A stretch of 64,000 nucleotides of DNA. It comes from Pseudomonas capeferrum. Its GTDB lineage: Bacteria > Pseudomonadota > Gammaproteobacteria > Pseudomonadales > Pseudomonadaceae. The stretch spans positions 374,712 through 438,711 of the forward strand of contig NZ_JMIT01000001.1 in assembly GCF_000731675.1 (NCBI RefSeq). Direction: 5' to 3'. The notes beneath the pieces are model-generated. The model ran no database searches. It worked only from the letters and a program-made list of their open reading frames with translations, and had not been told where the DNA came from. Both the position numbers and the translations under genes were made by a program. Shown piece by piece: positions 42,064-51,155 of the stretch (within the stretch, counting starts at the first letter, position 1; each line of letters begins with the position of its first letter).

Positions 42064-42921
42064 TTACTGCTGCAAAATGCCGTTGAGCGACTCCAGCACC
42101 TCGGTGGTAATCAGGTGCAGGCGGTAGCTGTAGATGCCGTAGGCCACCGCCATGGCGAGGGCGGAAATCACCAGCGGGCTCCACCACGGCCATTGCCGGG
42201 TCATGCGGAAATTGCGCGGGGCCACGTTGGTGTAGGGATCGCCGACCGATTCCGGCACGGGGCCGCGCAGTTCGCGAATGATCCCGTGAAGCTGGTGAAT
42301 AAGCCCATTCAGTGACTCTTCGCCTTTCGGCGCGATGGCGTACTTGCCCTTCAAGCCCAGGCACAGCGCGAAGTACATGAACTCAAGCACGTCCGGGTAG
42401 CGTTCGGGCTCCTGCATCAGGCGCGAGAGCACGGTGAAGATCTTCTCCCCACCCCAGGTGTCGTCGTGGAAGATGCTGAGCAGCGGTTCCTGGCTCCAGC
42501 AGCTGGTCTGGCCCCAGGGTGTTTCCATGACCGCTTCATCGATGTACAGACACAAAGCGTATGAGTAGGCCAGCAGCTGCGTGTGCTCATAGCCGTGCTG
42601 ACGCATCTCTTCCCTGATGTTCTCAACCTGATTGCGCACCTGTCGGTGCACGTCCCGGATGTTGGGTAGTTCATCCAAAGTGCGCAGACGCATGACCAGG
42701 CCGAACAAGGGCGCGGCAGCGTCCAGCATCAGGTTTGCGAAGCCGCCTCGCAGTTGGAAGTCTGGGTCGGCTGCGTAACCTGCATACACAGGATCTGGTT
42801 TGGGTTTTTGTTCGGAACCTTCAGCTTCTGCGGGTGAGTCGCCGGACAATGACTCCTCCAGCATCGTCTGCAGTTTTTTACTTTCAATCTGTGCAGCATC
42901 AGTGGGGTTGTTGTCTGTCAC
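42064..42921 (-). CDS. tssL: TssL (DotU-like inner-membrane protein), short form
   Basis: The chosen GTG at 42921 (M-TDNNPTDAAQIESKK) lies one base after the tssK stop and 8 bases after AGGAG. The protein has 285 residues. It has the DotU domain (LMLDAAAPLFGLVMRLRTL, YALCLYIDEAVMETPWG, YFALCLGLKGKYA) and a single C-terminal membrane helix (PLVISALAMAVAYGIYS). No OmpA-like peptidoglycan-binding extension is present, so wall anchoring must come from elsewhere. Confidence 0.9.
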   Translation of the reverse strand: MTDNNPTDAAQIESKKLQTMLEESLSGDSPAEAEGSEQKPKPDPVYAGYAADPDFQLRGGFANLMLDAAAPLFGLVMRLRTLDELPNIRDVHRQVRNQVENIREEMRQHGYEHTQLLAYSYALCLYIDEAVMETPWGQTSCWSQEPLLSIFHDDTWGGEKIFTVLSRLMQEPERYPDVLEFMYFALCLGLKGKYAIAPKGEESLNGLIHQLHGIIRELRGPVPESVGDPYTNVAPRNFRMTRQWPWWSPLVISALAMAVAYGIYSYRLHLITTEVLESLNGILQQ

Positions 42922-42922
42922 G

Positions 42923-44260
42923 TCATTCACTCCTGATTGCCCAGAACTGCAGCTCAAGCCCAGGGAATTCACCCGCAACATGGATACCGAAGCCATTGGA
43001 GGTCTTCATGCCTGCCCAGGTCGGGTCGCGACGGTCCAGCTCGAAGTAGATGAAGCCTGCATGGAAAGGCAGGTCCCGTGGTGCCACGGGCAGCGGCACC
43101 AGTGGAATACCCGGCAGTTGCAGCGGCACGACCTCGTTCAACGATTCCAGCGAAACGACTTTGGCCTTCTGCACGAACATCTGGCGCAACGTTTTCGGTG
43201 GCAGATTGGCGCGCACGGCCAGGATGAAATCGGCTTGGTCGATCAGGCGACGGTCTTCCAGTGTGGTCGTCATCACCCCGTACTCCAGCGTCTCCAGTGG
43301 CAGCGAAACGGCGCGGGGTTGCAGGACCGTGCTCAGTGCCCGGCGCAGGGTGTCTTCCAACGGCTTGAACGACGTGCGCAACGCTGTGTGGTGATAGGCA
43401 GGGTATTCCTGCGGCAGCCGGCTTTCGTCGGTAAACGTCACGAACTCGCCACAGGCTTGACTCATGCACAGATAAAGCTGCTCGGGGTGCGTTTGCCCCT
43501 GCCTGGCCAGGTGCTGGAAGCACGGCCACCAGCGGTTCATGGCTTGCAGCAGGTTGAAGTCGCGGATGTCCGCGATGCCGGATTGCCCTGAGGCGCCGAT
43601 ACGGGCTGCTAGGTTGCGTGCCCGTTCGCGCAGGGAGTTGGTGATCTCCTCCAGGAGGCGTTGCAGCGCCGGCACGGCATGCACCGAAACACTGGTGGGA
43701 TAAAACCCTTCGTCCAGCTGCAAGCTGCCATCGGGGCGGCGCTCCAATATGCGTGCCATGGCCAGCCGTGTGTAAGCGCTGCTATCGTCAGCCTTGCGTT
43801 TGAGCTGCAGGTTGGCCACTGCCAAGTCAACCTGCACCAGGTCGCCGTCGGCGCTGTGAGTGTCCTTGATTTCCTCTGCGTGTGCGCGGTAACGGAAGTT
43901 GGCGGCATTGTCGGGCCAGCTCACCTCGCGGCCACCCTCGGTACGCAGCGGCAGGCACAGGAAAATCTCGCTGTCTTTGGCGCCGTCGTCCTCGATTTCC
44001 AGCGGTGGAGGGGGCGGCAGGTCAGCAGGAATATCAAACACCGTGCCGTCCGGCATGATGCCCCGCGCACGGGTGATGGCGATCTTGCCCAGGCTCAGGT
44101 ACTCGTCATTCAACTGCAGTTCGCTGAAACCGTAAAAGGCGGCATTCAGGCTACCGAGGCGTTGGTGCAGGGCCGCTTCGCTGGCTCTGGCTGCTTGTTG
44201 GAAATGCTGCGGTTTGACGAACAGGCCTTCAGGCCACAAAACGGGATTACGTGAACTCAT
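42923..44260 (-). CDS. tssK: TssK baseplate protein
   Basis: This 445-residue protein begins MSSRNPVLWPEGLFVKPQHF, the strongly conserved TssK start. It links the TssFG wedges of the baseplate to TssL/TssM. The gene lies between tssJ and tssL as in many clusters. Confidence 0.94.
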   Translation of the reverse strand: MSSRNPVLWPEGLFVKPQHFQQAARASEAALHQRLGSLNAAFYGFSELQLNDEYLSLGKIAITRARGIMPDGTVFDIPADLPPPPPLEIEDDGAKDSEIFLCLPLRTEGGREVSWPDNAANFRYRAHAEEIKDTHSADGDLVQVDLAVANLQLKRKADDSSAYTRLAMARILERRPDGSLQLDEGFYPTSVSVHAVPALQRLLEEITNSLRERARNLAARIGASGQSGIADIRDFNLLQAMNRWWPCFQHLARQGQTHPEQLYLCMSQACGEFVTFTDESRLPQEYPAYHHTALRTSFKPLEDTLRRALSTVLQPRAVSLPLETLEYGVMTTTLEDRRLIDQADFILAVRANLPPKTLRQMFVQKAKVVSLESLNEVVPLQLPGIPLVPLPVAPRDLPFHAGFIYFELDRRDPTWAGMKTSNGFGIHVAGEFPGLELQFWAIRSE

Positions 44261-44305
44261 GAGCGCTCCGTGTCAGCGTGAGTAAGTGAGAAGGACTGGG
44301 TGCCA

Positions 44306-45100
44306 TCAGTCTTCTTCCTTGAGCAGGACCTGCGTGTCGTTGAGCAACACCGACAGGATGATCTGGTGGCCGCGCGGCGGTATGCGCAGCACCTGGCTCC
44401 AGGTGGCGTTTTCCTGGTTGCGGTAGTCGGCGATCACCGCAACGAAGCGCGTTTCGGGCTCGATGGGCGCAAAGGGGATGAACTTGAACTGGCCAGGCCG
44501 CAGCAGGTAGTCGTCATCGCGGATGTAGGTGCTGCGCAGCGCCTTCGCCGGGTCCTTGTCCAGCAGTGCGTAGACGCTGTTGCGCAGCAGGGAGTCGTCG
44601 CGCAGCTGCAGGATCTTGATGGCCATGGGCGTAGCGACAGGCTCGCTGGCTACAGTGGTGGTATGGGGTAGGGTCAACACCACGGTCGGGTCTTCGTAGC
44701 GGCCGGGCGTACTTTCCTCTATGGGCGAACGCGCCAGCTCAGTGTCCTCGTCCACTGGCATTGCGACGGGCGACATTGCCGGGAACTGTTCCTGGAGGTA
44801 TTCGAGCAGCGTCCCGACTTTCTCGGTCAAAGCGTAAGGGTCGCCAGCGCTTAAGCTGACGGCGTAGGGACTGGGTTCCAGAACGCCAGGCTGCTCAACT
44901 GGCACTTCGACGCTGTGAGGGTTGCCGTTGAGCGTCGGGCTGGCGTTGATGCTGAACGCGACTTGGGTGGGATGCTCTTTGGTCGCCCCGACGGGCACCG
45001 AGGGATCCTTGATCACTTGGCCGATTTTGCTCAGAGCAGTGCAGCCCGAGAGTCCGATCAGTGCCGTCAGTAGAACGACCACGAATGAATGACGCATCAT
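44306..45100 (-). CDS. tssJ: TssJ outer-membrane lipoprotein, longer than usual
   Basis: This 264-residue protein has a lipoprotein signal (MMRHSFVVVLLTALIGLSGC, lipobox GLSGC). The N-terminal part (VAFSINASPTLNGNPHSVEV) and the C-terminal FVAVIADYRNQENATWSQVL are typical TssJ. Between them, about residues 95-150 form an acidic/Pro-rich insertion, so the protein is some 80-100 residues longer than common TssJ. It would contact the TssM periplasmic tip. The ATG at 45100 overlaps the preceding FHA gene by four bases. Confidence 0.88.
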   Translation of the reverse strand: MMRHSFVVVLLTALIGLSGCTALSKIGQVIKDPSVPVGATKEHPTQVAFSINASPTLNGNPHSVEVPVEQPGVLEPSPYAVSLSAGDPYALTEKVGTLLEYLQEQFPAMSPVAMPVDEDTELARSPIEESTPGRYEDPTVVLTLPHTTTVASEPVATPMAIKILQLRDDSLLRNSVYALLDKDPAKALRSTYIRDDDYLLRPGQFKFIPFAPIEPETRFVAVIADYRNQENATWSQVLRIPPRGHQIILSVLLNDTQVLLKEED

Positions 45101-45654
45101 GGGCGTTCTCCTGCAATCAGCTGTTCCAGCGGGTCTTCCTGGGCAGGTCCTGTCACTGTGTTCAGTGCCGCCAAGGGATCGTTGCCGATACCTGGCGCGA
45201 AGGCCGAGCAGATGTCTGCGACAACCTGCGTGGCGCTTGAAGTGGGTTGCCGGGCGTTGGCTGGAACCTCTACTAGCCAGTGATCAAGGGTTCGCTGTTC
45301 AGGACTGAACAGGTCCTCCAGAGAGCGTGCATCGGCCTGCGCAAGTTGAACCTGTAGTCGATAGGCGCCAACGCGCAGTTGGTCACCCTCCAGCAGTCGT
45401 CTGGGGGCGAGCGCTCCCAAGCTGTCGTGGCTGTCGTTCAGGTAGGTCCGCTGACAGCGGTCAATGACGCAGAAGCTGCCCTCGATCCAGCGAATCTCGC
45501 AGTGAATCGGTGCAACGGTCTGCTCCCGATCGTTGATCCGCCAAGTGGCGCTGGCGCTGCCGATGGTGCCGCCTGTGCAATCGAACTGGTGTCGCCCAGT
45601 GACGTTGTGTTGCAACTGATCAAGGTTGGTGATGCTCAAGGTCAATGTGCTCAT
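45097..45654 (-). CDS. FHA-domain T6SS accessory protein (TagH/Fha-like)
   Basis: This 185-residue protein begins MSTLTLSITNLDQLQHNVTG. An FHA fold (APIHCEIRWIEGSFCVIDRC, then NDS and LLEGDQLRVGAYRLQV) binds phosphothreonine in other systems. It is much shorter than Fha1 of P. aeruginosa, and no PpkA kinase or PppA phosphatase gene is in the cluster, so a phospho-switch may use outside partners or be absent. It overlaps tssG and tssJ by four bases each. Confidence 0.8.
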   Translation of the reverse strand: MSTLTLSITNLDQLQHNVTGRHQFDCTGGTIGSASATWRINDREQTVAPIHCEIRWIEGSFCVIDRCQRTYLNDSHDSLGALAPRRLLEGDQLRVGAYRLQVQLAQADARSLEDLFSPEQRTLDHWLVEVPANARQPTSSATQVVADICSAFAPGIGNDPLAALNTVTGPAQEDPLEQLIAGERP

Positions 45655-46667
45655 GAGCGCCCCCGGAATCGCACGACAGGGCTGATCTGGCCGTGGCGAT
45701 CATCGACAAAGCTGGTCCAGCCCAAGTAGGCGCCTTTGGTAGGGTGCAGGCAGAAGGGCGACAATGCGTTCTGCTTCAGGCGCAGTTCCAGGTCGTAGGC
45801 CAGACCATCACGCAATAGGAAGTCGATCAGAGCACGCAAGCGATTGAAGTTGATGCCGCTGGGCAACAGGTCACGCAACTGTTCCTGATCAAGCTCGCTG
45901 ATCACGATGGTGAACTTGCTGCTGCGGGTTCGCGTGCGGCTACCGACCATGAACGAGCTGCCCAGTTCGCCGTTGCTGCGGCCAAGGCTCACCCGTTGCG
46001 TGGCCATGGTAGGGACGGAGCGTGTTTCGAACTCGCGGATGTGCACCTGCTTCAAGTCGAAACAGTGGGCAATGATGCCGGCGACCGTGCCCGGTGCACG
46101 GCTGCGGCTGGCGATGACCCCGGCGAAACTGAGCAGCCGGCTCCAGGGTAGCGGGGTGTCGCCGCGCAGCTGTTTGTCGTTCAAGCCGAGCAGGGCAAAA
46201 ATGTACTGCGAGAAGCCATCGGTCGCGCCCGGCTGGAAGCGGATGTAATAGCGGTACTTGCGCCAGATGCGGTGCAACAGGCTCAGCAGGTAGTGGTTGA
46301 AGAAGTCGAAGAAGGCTGGCCGCACACCGATGCCGTGGGCATGCTCGTACGACACTTCTTCCAGGTAATAGGTTGGCAAGGGCGAGTCTGTGCCGTGCAG
46401 CCCCATGAACGTGGTGCACACGCGGTAGCGATCTTCTGCTCCAGGCATGCGTTCGGCCTTGTACACGTCGGACACGGGAAAGGTCAGCCGCGGGTCGCTG
46501 GCAAGCCGCACGCGCCGGCGTACGGTGGGGGCTGGCCAACGCGGTTCCAGGTCATCCCCGTGCAAGCCGTGCAGGCGTTCCAGCAACTGGAAGAAGTTGT
46601 ACTGGTGCGCCTCGGCGAGCAGCTTGTCGGCTAGATCAGCGGTTGTTTGCCGGTCTGGATGGGCCAT
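45651..46667 (-). CDS. tssG: TssG baseplate protein
   Basis: This 338-residue protein begins MAHPDRQTTADLADKLLAEA. Family features include the YNFFQLLERL segment and FFDFFNHYLLSLLHRIWRKY. It forms the baseplate wedge with TssF. It overlaps tssF by 37 bases and the FHA gene by 4. Confidence 0.93.
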   Translation of the reverse strand: MAHPDRQTTADLADKLLAEAHQYNFFQLLERLHGLHGDDLEPRWPAPTVRRRVRLASDPRLTFPVSDVYKAERMPGAEDRYRVCTTFMGLHGTDSPLPTYYLEEVSYEHAHGIGVRPAFFDFFNHYLLSLLHRIWRKYRYYIRFQPGATDGFSQYIFALLGLNDKQLRGDTPLPWSRLLSFAGVIASRSRAPGTVAGIIAHCFDLKQVHIREFETRSVPTMATQRVSLGRSNGELGSSFMVGSRTRTRSSKFTIVISELDQEQLRDLLPSGINFNRLRALIDFLLRDGLAYDLELRLKQNALSPFCLHPTKGAYLGWTSFVDDRHGQISPVVRFRGRS

Positions 46668-48397
46668 GTGTAGTGCTCGTTATTGGTGGTGTTGATCACT
46701 TCCAGTTGGTGGAAGGAGTTGATGCTGGCGTACAGGGCAAAAAAGTGTGCGAGCACGCAACCGAACAGGTACAGGTCGCCTTCGCAGAGGAATGCGCTTT
46801 GATCCAGCTTCAGCCGTGTGCGCAAGCCGCGAATGGGCTGGCCCTTGATCAGCCAATCCAGGGGTTCTGTTTGAACATCGCGGATGCCATCGAGGCGTTT
46901 GCGGGTGGTGCGGGTTTGCTGAATGTCATGCAGGGCAGCGAAGTCATAGGCGTTGATGACCGCTTTCAGCGGCTCGGCCGAGAGCAGCGACAGGTAGTTG
47001 AGCGACATGTTGGAAATCAGGGCCCACTGCAACTGGCCGTCCAGTACCGGCCGGTAGGGGCGGGTGGGAGGACAGAGGTTGGTGTAGGTGGCCAAGGGCG
47101 GCGTGACCTCGGAAGTCACATTGATGTCGTCGACGGTTAACGCCAGCGGCAGGTCGCGGTTAGTACAGGTCAGGTCGATGGACGCAGTTTCCAGCTCGCC
47201 GATGTAGGCATTGGCGTCGGCACGTACAAATGCGATGCGGTGCGTGACGCTATCGCCCCGCAATGAGTCTTCGATGCTGTAGCGGTAGTACAGCGCGGTG
47301 CGACCTTGCACATGCTCGATTTCATGGGCGAACGACTCGAACGGGCGGAAGGTTCGCAGGTGCTGGCCGGTGCTGCCGTCGGTCGTGGTGCGGGTGCTGA
47401 TGACCTGATCGACACTGAAGATTTCATAGGCGTGCGGCTGCTCGCCTCGGGGCATAAGCTCGACCTGGGCGTGCCGGCTGGACAGGTCGATAGGCTCTGC
47501 GCTGTGGCTGAACAGGTTTACCGCAGGGGTGCAGAACAGGCTGAAGTCGGTGCTGTCGACACGCAGTGAATCAGGTAACTGGCGGGTGAAGTGAAATTCG
47601 AGGACGACCTGCTGAGTCGCCTGGTCGGGCCAGACCTTCTCCAGCCCGGTTACGTTGAAGAAGTGGAAACGCTCGGGAAATATGAAGTACTCCTGCAGAA
47701 TTCGGTAGCCGTCGAAGACGTTCTGTGGGTAAGGCAGCAGCGCTTCGTCTGGATTGAAGCCGGGGAAGACGATGCTGTCGGCCGGCAGCCGGCGGACCTC
47801 GCCATTGACTGTCACTGCTACATGCTTGAGGTATTGAGCGATCCACAGGTACAGCGTGCGGGCAGTCTGGATATCACCGCTCAGATGAAACTCAAGGCTC
47901 GCGCAGCCCAGGGTGTTCAATGGGCGCTCGACCAAGGTTCGCAAGTCGAGCCGAACCACCGAACTGTCCAGTGTCTGGGTTGCACCCACCGCGTCGATCT
48001 CGAATGGATGGATGTCCACCGCCGTGCAGGTGCGAAACTCGCAGGGCACTCCGTCCACGGGTTTGGAAAAGAGCCGTGAACCCCGTGGGATACGATGCGA
48101 CTGGCTGAGCGACTGCTTGCGCGGCGTAAACTGAATGATCGTGGCGCTTGGCAGAGGCCGCAGGTAATTGGGCCAGAGTAGCTGCAGCATCGGGTGCGTC
48201 AGCTCCGGCAGATCGTCTTCCAGCTTGAGCCGCAGTTTGGCCGTGAGGAACGCAAAGGCTTCCATCAGGCGTTCGACATCCGGGTCGCTGCCACCCTTGC
48301 CGAGCAGCCGGGCAAGCTGTGGGTTGTCCTGCGCGAAGTCGTTCCCCAATTCATGCAGGTAACGCAACTCTTCGCTGAATCGATCCTTGAGTGACAT
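46631..48397 (-). CDS. tssF: TssF baseplate protein
   Basis: This 588-residue protein begins MSLKDRFSEELRYLHELGND, with the conserved GSDPDVERLMEAFAFLTAKL segment. It is the major wedge component with TssG and TssE. It starts 3 bases after the tssE stop region, in one operon. Confidence 0.94.
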   Translation of the reverse strand: MSLKDRFSEELRYLHELGNDFAQDNPQLARLLGKGGSDPDVERLMEAFAFLTAKLRLKLEDDLPELTHPMLQLLWPNYLRPLPSATIIQFTPRKQSLSQSHRIPRGSRLFSKPVDGVPCEFRTCTAVDIHPFEIDAVGATQTLDSSVVRLDLRTLVERPLNTLGCASLEFHLSGDIQTARTLYLWIAQYLKHVAVTVNGEVRRLPADSIVFPGFNPDEALLPYPQNVFDGYRILQEYFIFPERFHFFNVTGLEKVWPDQATQQVVLEFHFTRQLPDSLRVDSTDFSLFCTPAVNLFSHSAEPIDLSSRHAQVELMPRGEQPHAYEIFSVDQVISTRTTTDGSTGQHLRTFRPFESFAHEIEHVQGRTALYYRYSIEDSLRGDSVTHRIAFVRADANAYIGELETASIDLTCTNRDLPLALTVDDINVTSEVTPPLATYTNLCPPTRPYRPVLDGQLQWALISNMSLNYLSLLSAEPLKAVINAYDFAALHDIQQTRTTRKRLDGIRDVQTEPLDWLIKGQPIRGLRTRLKLDQSAFLCEGDLYLFGCVLAHFFALYASINSFHQLEVINTTNNEHYTWPIQTGKQPLI

Positions 48398-48400
48398 GGT

Positions 48401-48811
48401 TCACCTCACGCGGGTGTGGCGGGTGTGGCCGTTGACCAGCAGCTCCAGCTGCAGCTGCTCCGTGTGGTTGTTGACCTGCACGAGGCAGTCCAGCCTGAAA
48501 TGCAGTTCCAGCGGGGCATGACAATCGGGCATGGCCTTGAGCGTTCGCACGTGCACACGCGGCTCAAAGCGCTGAAGGGTGCGGCGGATGTCTGCGCCCA
48601 CTTGCTTCAGGAGGTCGCCACTGCTGACGTCGTGCCCGTTGAAGTCACGCAGGCCCAGCTCAGGGCTGCTTTGTGAGCAACCCTGGCGAGCGTTGAGCAA
48701 CGTTTCCAGGTGGCACTTGATGGCGGCGAACTTCTGGGAAGCGTTCTCCTGCAGGGAGGGTTCGCGGCTAACTGACTGATCCACCTTCAAACGGCTGAAA
48801 AGACCACTCAT
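48401..48811 (-). CDS. tssE: TssE (gp25-like) baseplate protein
   Basis: This 136-residue protein starts MSGLFSRLKVDQSVSREPSL. I used the ATG at 48811, which overlaps the tssC stop (ATGA), rather than the longer frame. A gp25-like core is visible (LGLRDFNGHDVSSGDLLKQV and IRRTLQRFEPRVHVRTLKAM). It primes sheath polymerisation at the baseplate. Confidence 0.9.
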   Translation of the reverse strand: MSGLFSRLKVDQSVSREPSLQENASQKFAAIKCHLETLLNARQGCSQSSPELGLRDFNGHDVSSGDLLKQVGADIRRTLQRFEPRVHVRTLKAMPDCHAPLELHFRLDCLVQVNNHTEQLQLELLVNGHTRHTRVR

Positions 48812-50298
48812 TGCGTGTCGAGCCGCCCGACCAGGGAGATCTCGAAGTTGGCACCCATGTATTTGAAGTGTGGGCGCACGGCGAGTGAAACCTGGTACCA
48901 ACCCGGGTCACCGGTAACGTCCGAGACTTCAACCCTGGCTGCACGCAGCGGGCGGCGGCTGCGAACATCGGCGGAAGGGTTTTCCTGGTCGGCGACGTAT
49001 TGCTTGATCCATTTGTTGAGCTCGGATTCAAGGTCCCGCCGTTCCTTCCAGCTGCCGATCTGTTCGCGCTGCAGCACCTTGATGTAGTGGGCAAGCCGGT
49101 TGACGATGAACAGGTAGGGCAACTGGGTGCCAAGCTTGTAGTTGGTCTGGGCCTGCAAGCCCTCAGCGGTTTTCGGGAAGTGCTTGGGTTTCTGCACCGA
49201 GTTGGCGGAGAAGAACGCCGCGTTATCGCTGTCTTTGCGCATGGTCAGGGCGATGAAGCCTTCTTCAGCCAGCTCGAATTCCTTGCGATCGGAGATCAGC
49301 ACTTCGGTCGGGATCTTGGCCTGCAACTGGCCCAAGGATTCGTACAAATGAACCGGCAGGTCTTCGACGGCGCCACCCGACTGTGGGCCGATGATATTCG
49401 GGCACCAGCGGTAGCGGGCAAAGCTGTCGTTGATGCAACTGGCCAGCAGGAACGCGGAACTGCCCCAGAGATAGTTATCATGCCGGCCGTCGATGTTCTC
49501 GTCGTAGTTGAAGCTGCTGATCGGCTGGTCCTGATGGTGGTAGACGGAGCGAAGCATGAACCGCGGCCCGGTCAGGGCCACGTGACGGGCGTCCTCGCTT
49601 TCACGGAAAGCCCGCCACTTGGCATGCCGAGGCCCTGCAAAAATGTCTTTGATTTCCTTGAGATTGGGCAGCTCTTCGAAACTGCTCAAGTTAAAGAATT
49701 CGGGGGACGGCGCTGCGAGAAAGGGCGCATGCGCCATGGCGCCCACCGAGGCCATGTAGCTCAGCAGTTTGATGTCCGGTGAGGACGGGCCGAAGTTATA
49801 GTCACTCACCATGGCCGCAACCGGTTCGCCACCGAATTGGCCGTAACCGGCGGTGTAAACGTGTTTGTACATGCCGCTGGATGTGATATCAGCCGCATGT
49901 TCGAAGTCATCGAGCAAATCGGCTTTGCTGACATGCAACACTTCGAGCTTGATGTTTTCGCGGAAGTCCGTGCGGTCGACCAGAAGTTTCAGGCCGCGCC
50001 ATGAAGACTCAAGCTGCTGGAACGCGGGCTGATGCACGATGGCGTCCATCTGCTTGCTGAGCACCCGGTCCAGTTCCGCAATCATCTGGTCGACGCGGTG
50101 CTTATTGATAAGTTGCTCTGGGTCATGGTTTTTGAGGATGTCGGCAATAAAGGCAGATACACCCTGCCGGGCGACCTGATAGCCCTCTTGCGCAGGCACC
50201 AGTTTGGTTTGCGCCATGATCTGGTCGAGCAGCGTGGTAGGGCTCAATGTTTCTGCAGGGGTATCAACGGCGACAGTAGTGCTGTTTTGCTTTGGCAT
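48808..50298 (-). CDS. tssC: TssC sheath large subunit
   Basis: This 496-residue protein (MPKQNSTTVAVDTPAETLSP) has typical TssC stretches (QLESSWRGLKLLVDRTDFRE, VYTAGYGQFGGEPVAAMVSD). With TssB it forms the contractile sheath. It starts 18 bases after tssB. Confidence 0.95.
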   Translation of the reverse strand: MPKQNSTTVAVDTPAETLSPTTLLDQIMAQTKLVPAQEGYQVARQGVSAFIADILKNHDPEQLINKHRVDQMIAELDRVLSKQMDAIVHQPAFQQLESSWRGLKLLVDRTDFRENIKLEVLHVSKADLLDDFEHAADITSSGMYKHVYTAGYGQFGGEPVAAMVSDYNFGPSSPDIKLLSYMASVGAMAHAPFLAAPSPEFFNLSSFEELPNLKEIKDIFAGPRHAKWRAFRESEDARHVALTGPRFMLRSVYHHQDQPISSFNYDENIDGRHDNYLWGSSAFLLASCINDSFARYRWCPNIIGPQSGGAVEDLPVHLYESLGQLQAKIPTEVLISDRKEFELAEEGFIALTMRKDSDNAAFFSANSVQKPKHFPKTAEGLQAQTNYKLGTQLPYLFIVNRLAHYIKVLQREQIGSWKERRDLESELNKWIKQYVADQENPSADVRSRRPLRAARVEVSDVTGDPGWYQVSLAVRPHFKYMGANFEISLVGRLDTQ

Positions 50299-50315
50299 GG
50301 GTTCGCTCCGTTGTC

Positions 50316-50819
50316 TCAGTCTTCTTTCGGCGCCTCAAGCACCAGGTCCAGTTCTTTGGCGAGCTGCTTGCGGGTCTGCTCATTGCTCAACAGGTGTTGC
50401 AGTTGCTTGCGGAATGTCGGCACGTTGCCCAGCGGGCCCTTCAGGGCGACCAGCGCCTCGCGCAGCTCCAACAGTTTGTTCAGTTCGGGTACCTGTCGAG
50501 CGATCTGGTCCGGCCCGAAGTCATGGATGGACTTGAACTGCAGGCTGACCGCCAGCTCGGCGTCGGGGGCGGTGCTGAGCAGGGAGGGCACTGACATGTC
50601 CAAGCGCACATCGGCGTCGCTCAGGACGTTGTTGAAGCTGTGTTTATCAATGCGCATGACCGCGCGGTCTTCTAGCGCCCGGCTGTCATCCAAGCCGAAA
50701 TCGCCCAGGACGAGCATCTTGTGGGGCAGCTCTACTTCGGCCTGTTCGTCACCGGTGGCAGGAACATACTTGATGTTTATGCGCTCTTTAGGCGCAACGG
50801 AACCTGTGTTTTTTGACAT
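50316..50819 (-). CDS. tssB: TssB sheath small subunit
   Basis: This 167-residue protein begins MSKNTGSVAPKERINIKYVP and contains the conserved VLGDFGLDDSRALEDRAV. It is the first gene of the minus-strand T6SS operon; its promoter must lie in the AT-rich gap 50820-51155. Confidence 0.95.
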   Translation of the reverse strand: MSKNTGSVAPKERINIKYVPATGDEQAEVELPHKMLVLGDFGLDDSRALEDRAVMRIDKHSFNNVLSDADVRLDMSVPSLLSTAPDAELAVSLQFKSIHDFGPDQIARQVPELNKLLELREALVALKGPLGNVPTFRKQLQHLLSNEQTRKQLAKELDLVLEAPKED

Positions 50820-51155
50820 CGAAACTCAACTCCTTGATTGTTTTTTTATGGGTCCATGCAAGGCAATGTTTATCATGTGTTTAATGTTATTAGTTGTTGT
50901 GTAGGAGGCTTCCTACATATTGTTATTTTTCGCGGCGGTTGATGCGCTCTTTATAAAAACATGCATGCAGGTGTGTCTTTTGGTCGAGTGAGAAAGTGTA
51001 AGAAAATATTTGTTTGTGTGCGGTTGGTACTGTGTACTAGGCTCGTGATCACTTCGATTTAGTTGGTGGTGTGCGTGTGTGCGCTTGCGAAGTTTTTACA
51101 TTTAACAAGTGGCCGTGGTCATAAGAATATTTGCAGAGAGTGGAGGGGAATGAAT
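50820..51155. promoter_or_regulatory. Divergent T6SS promoter region with a 16-bp palindrome
   Basis: This 336-bp gap is strikingly AT-rich for the window and separates tssB (minus) from tagO (plus). It includes a near-perfect palindrome GTAGGAGGCTTCCTAC (50901-50916) about 85 bp upstream of the tssB ATG, and T-rich runs. I see no good sigma-54 element. The exact promoters could not be fixed by eye. Confidence 0.55.
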
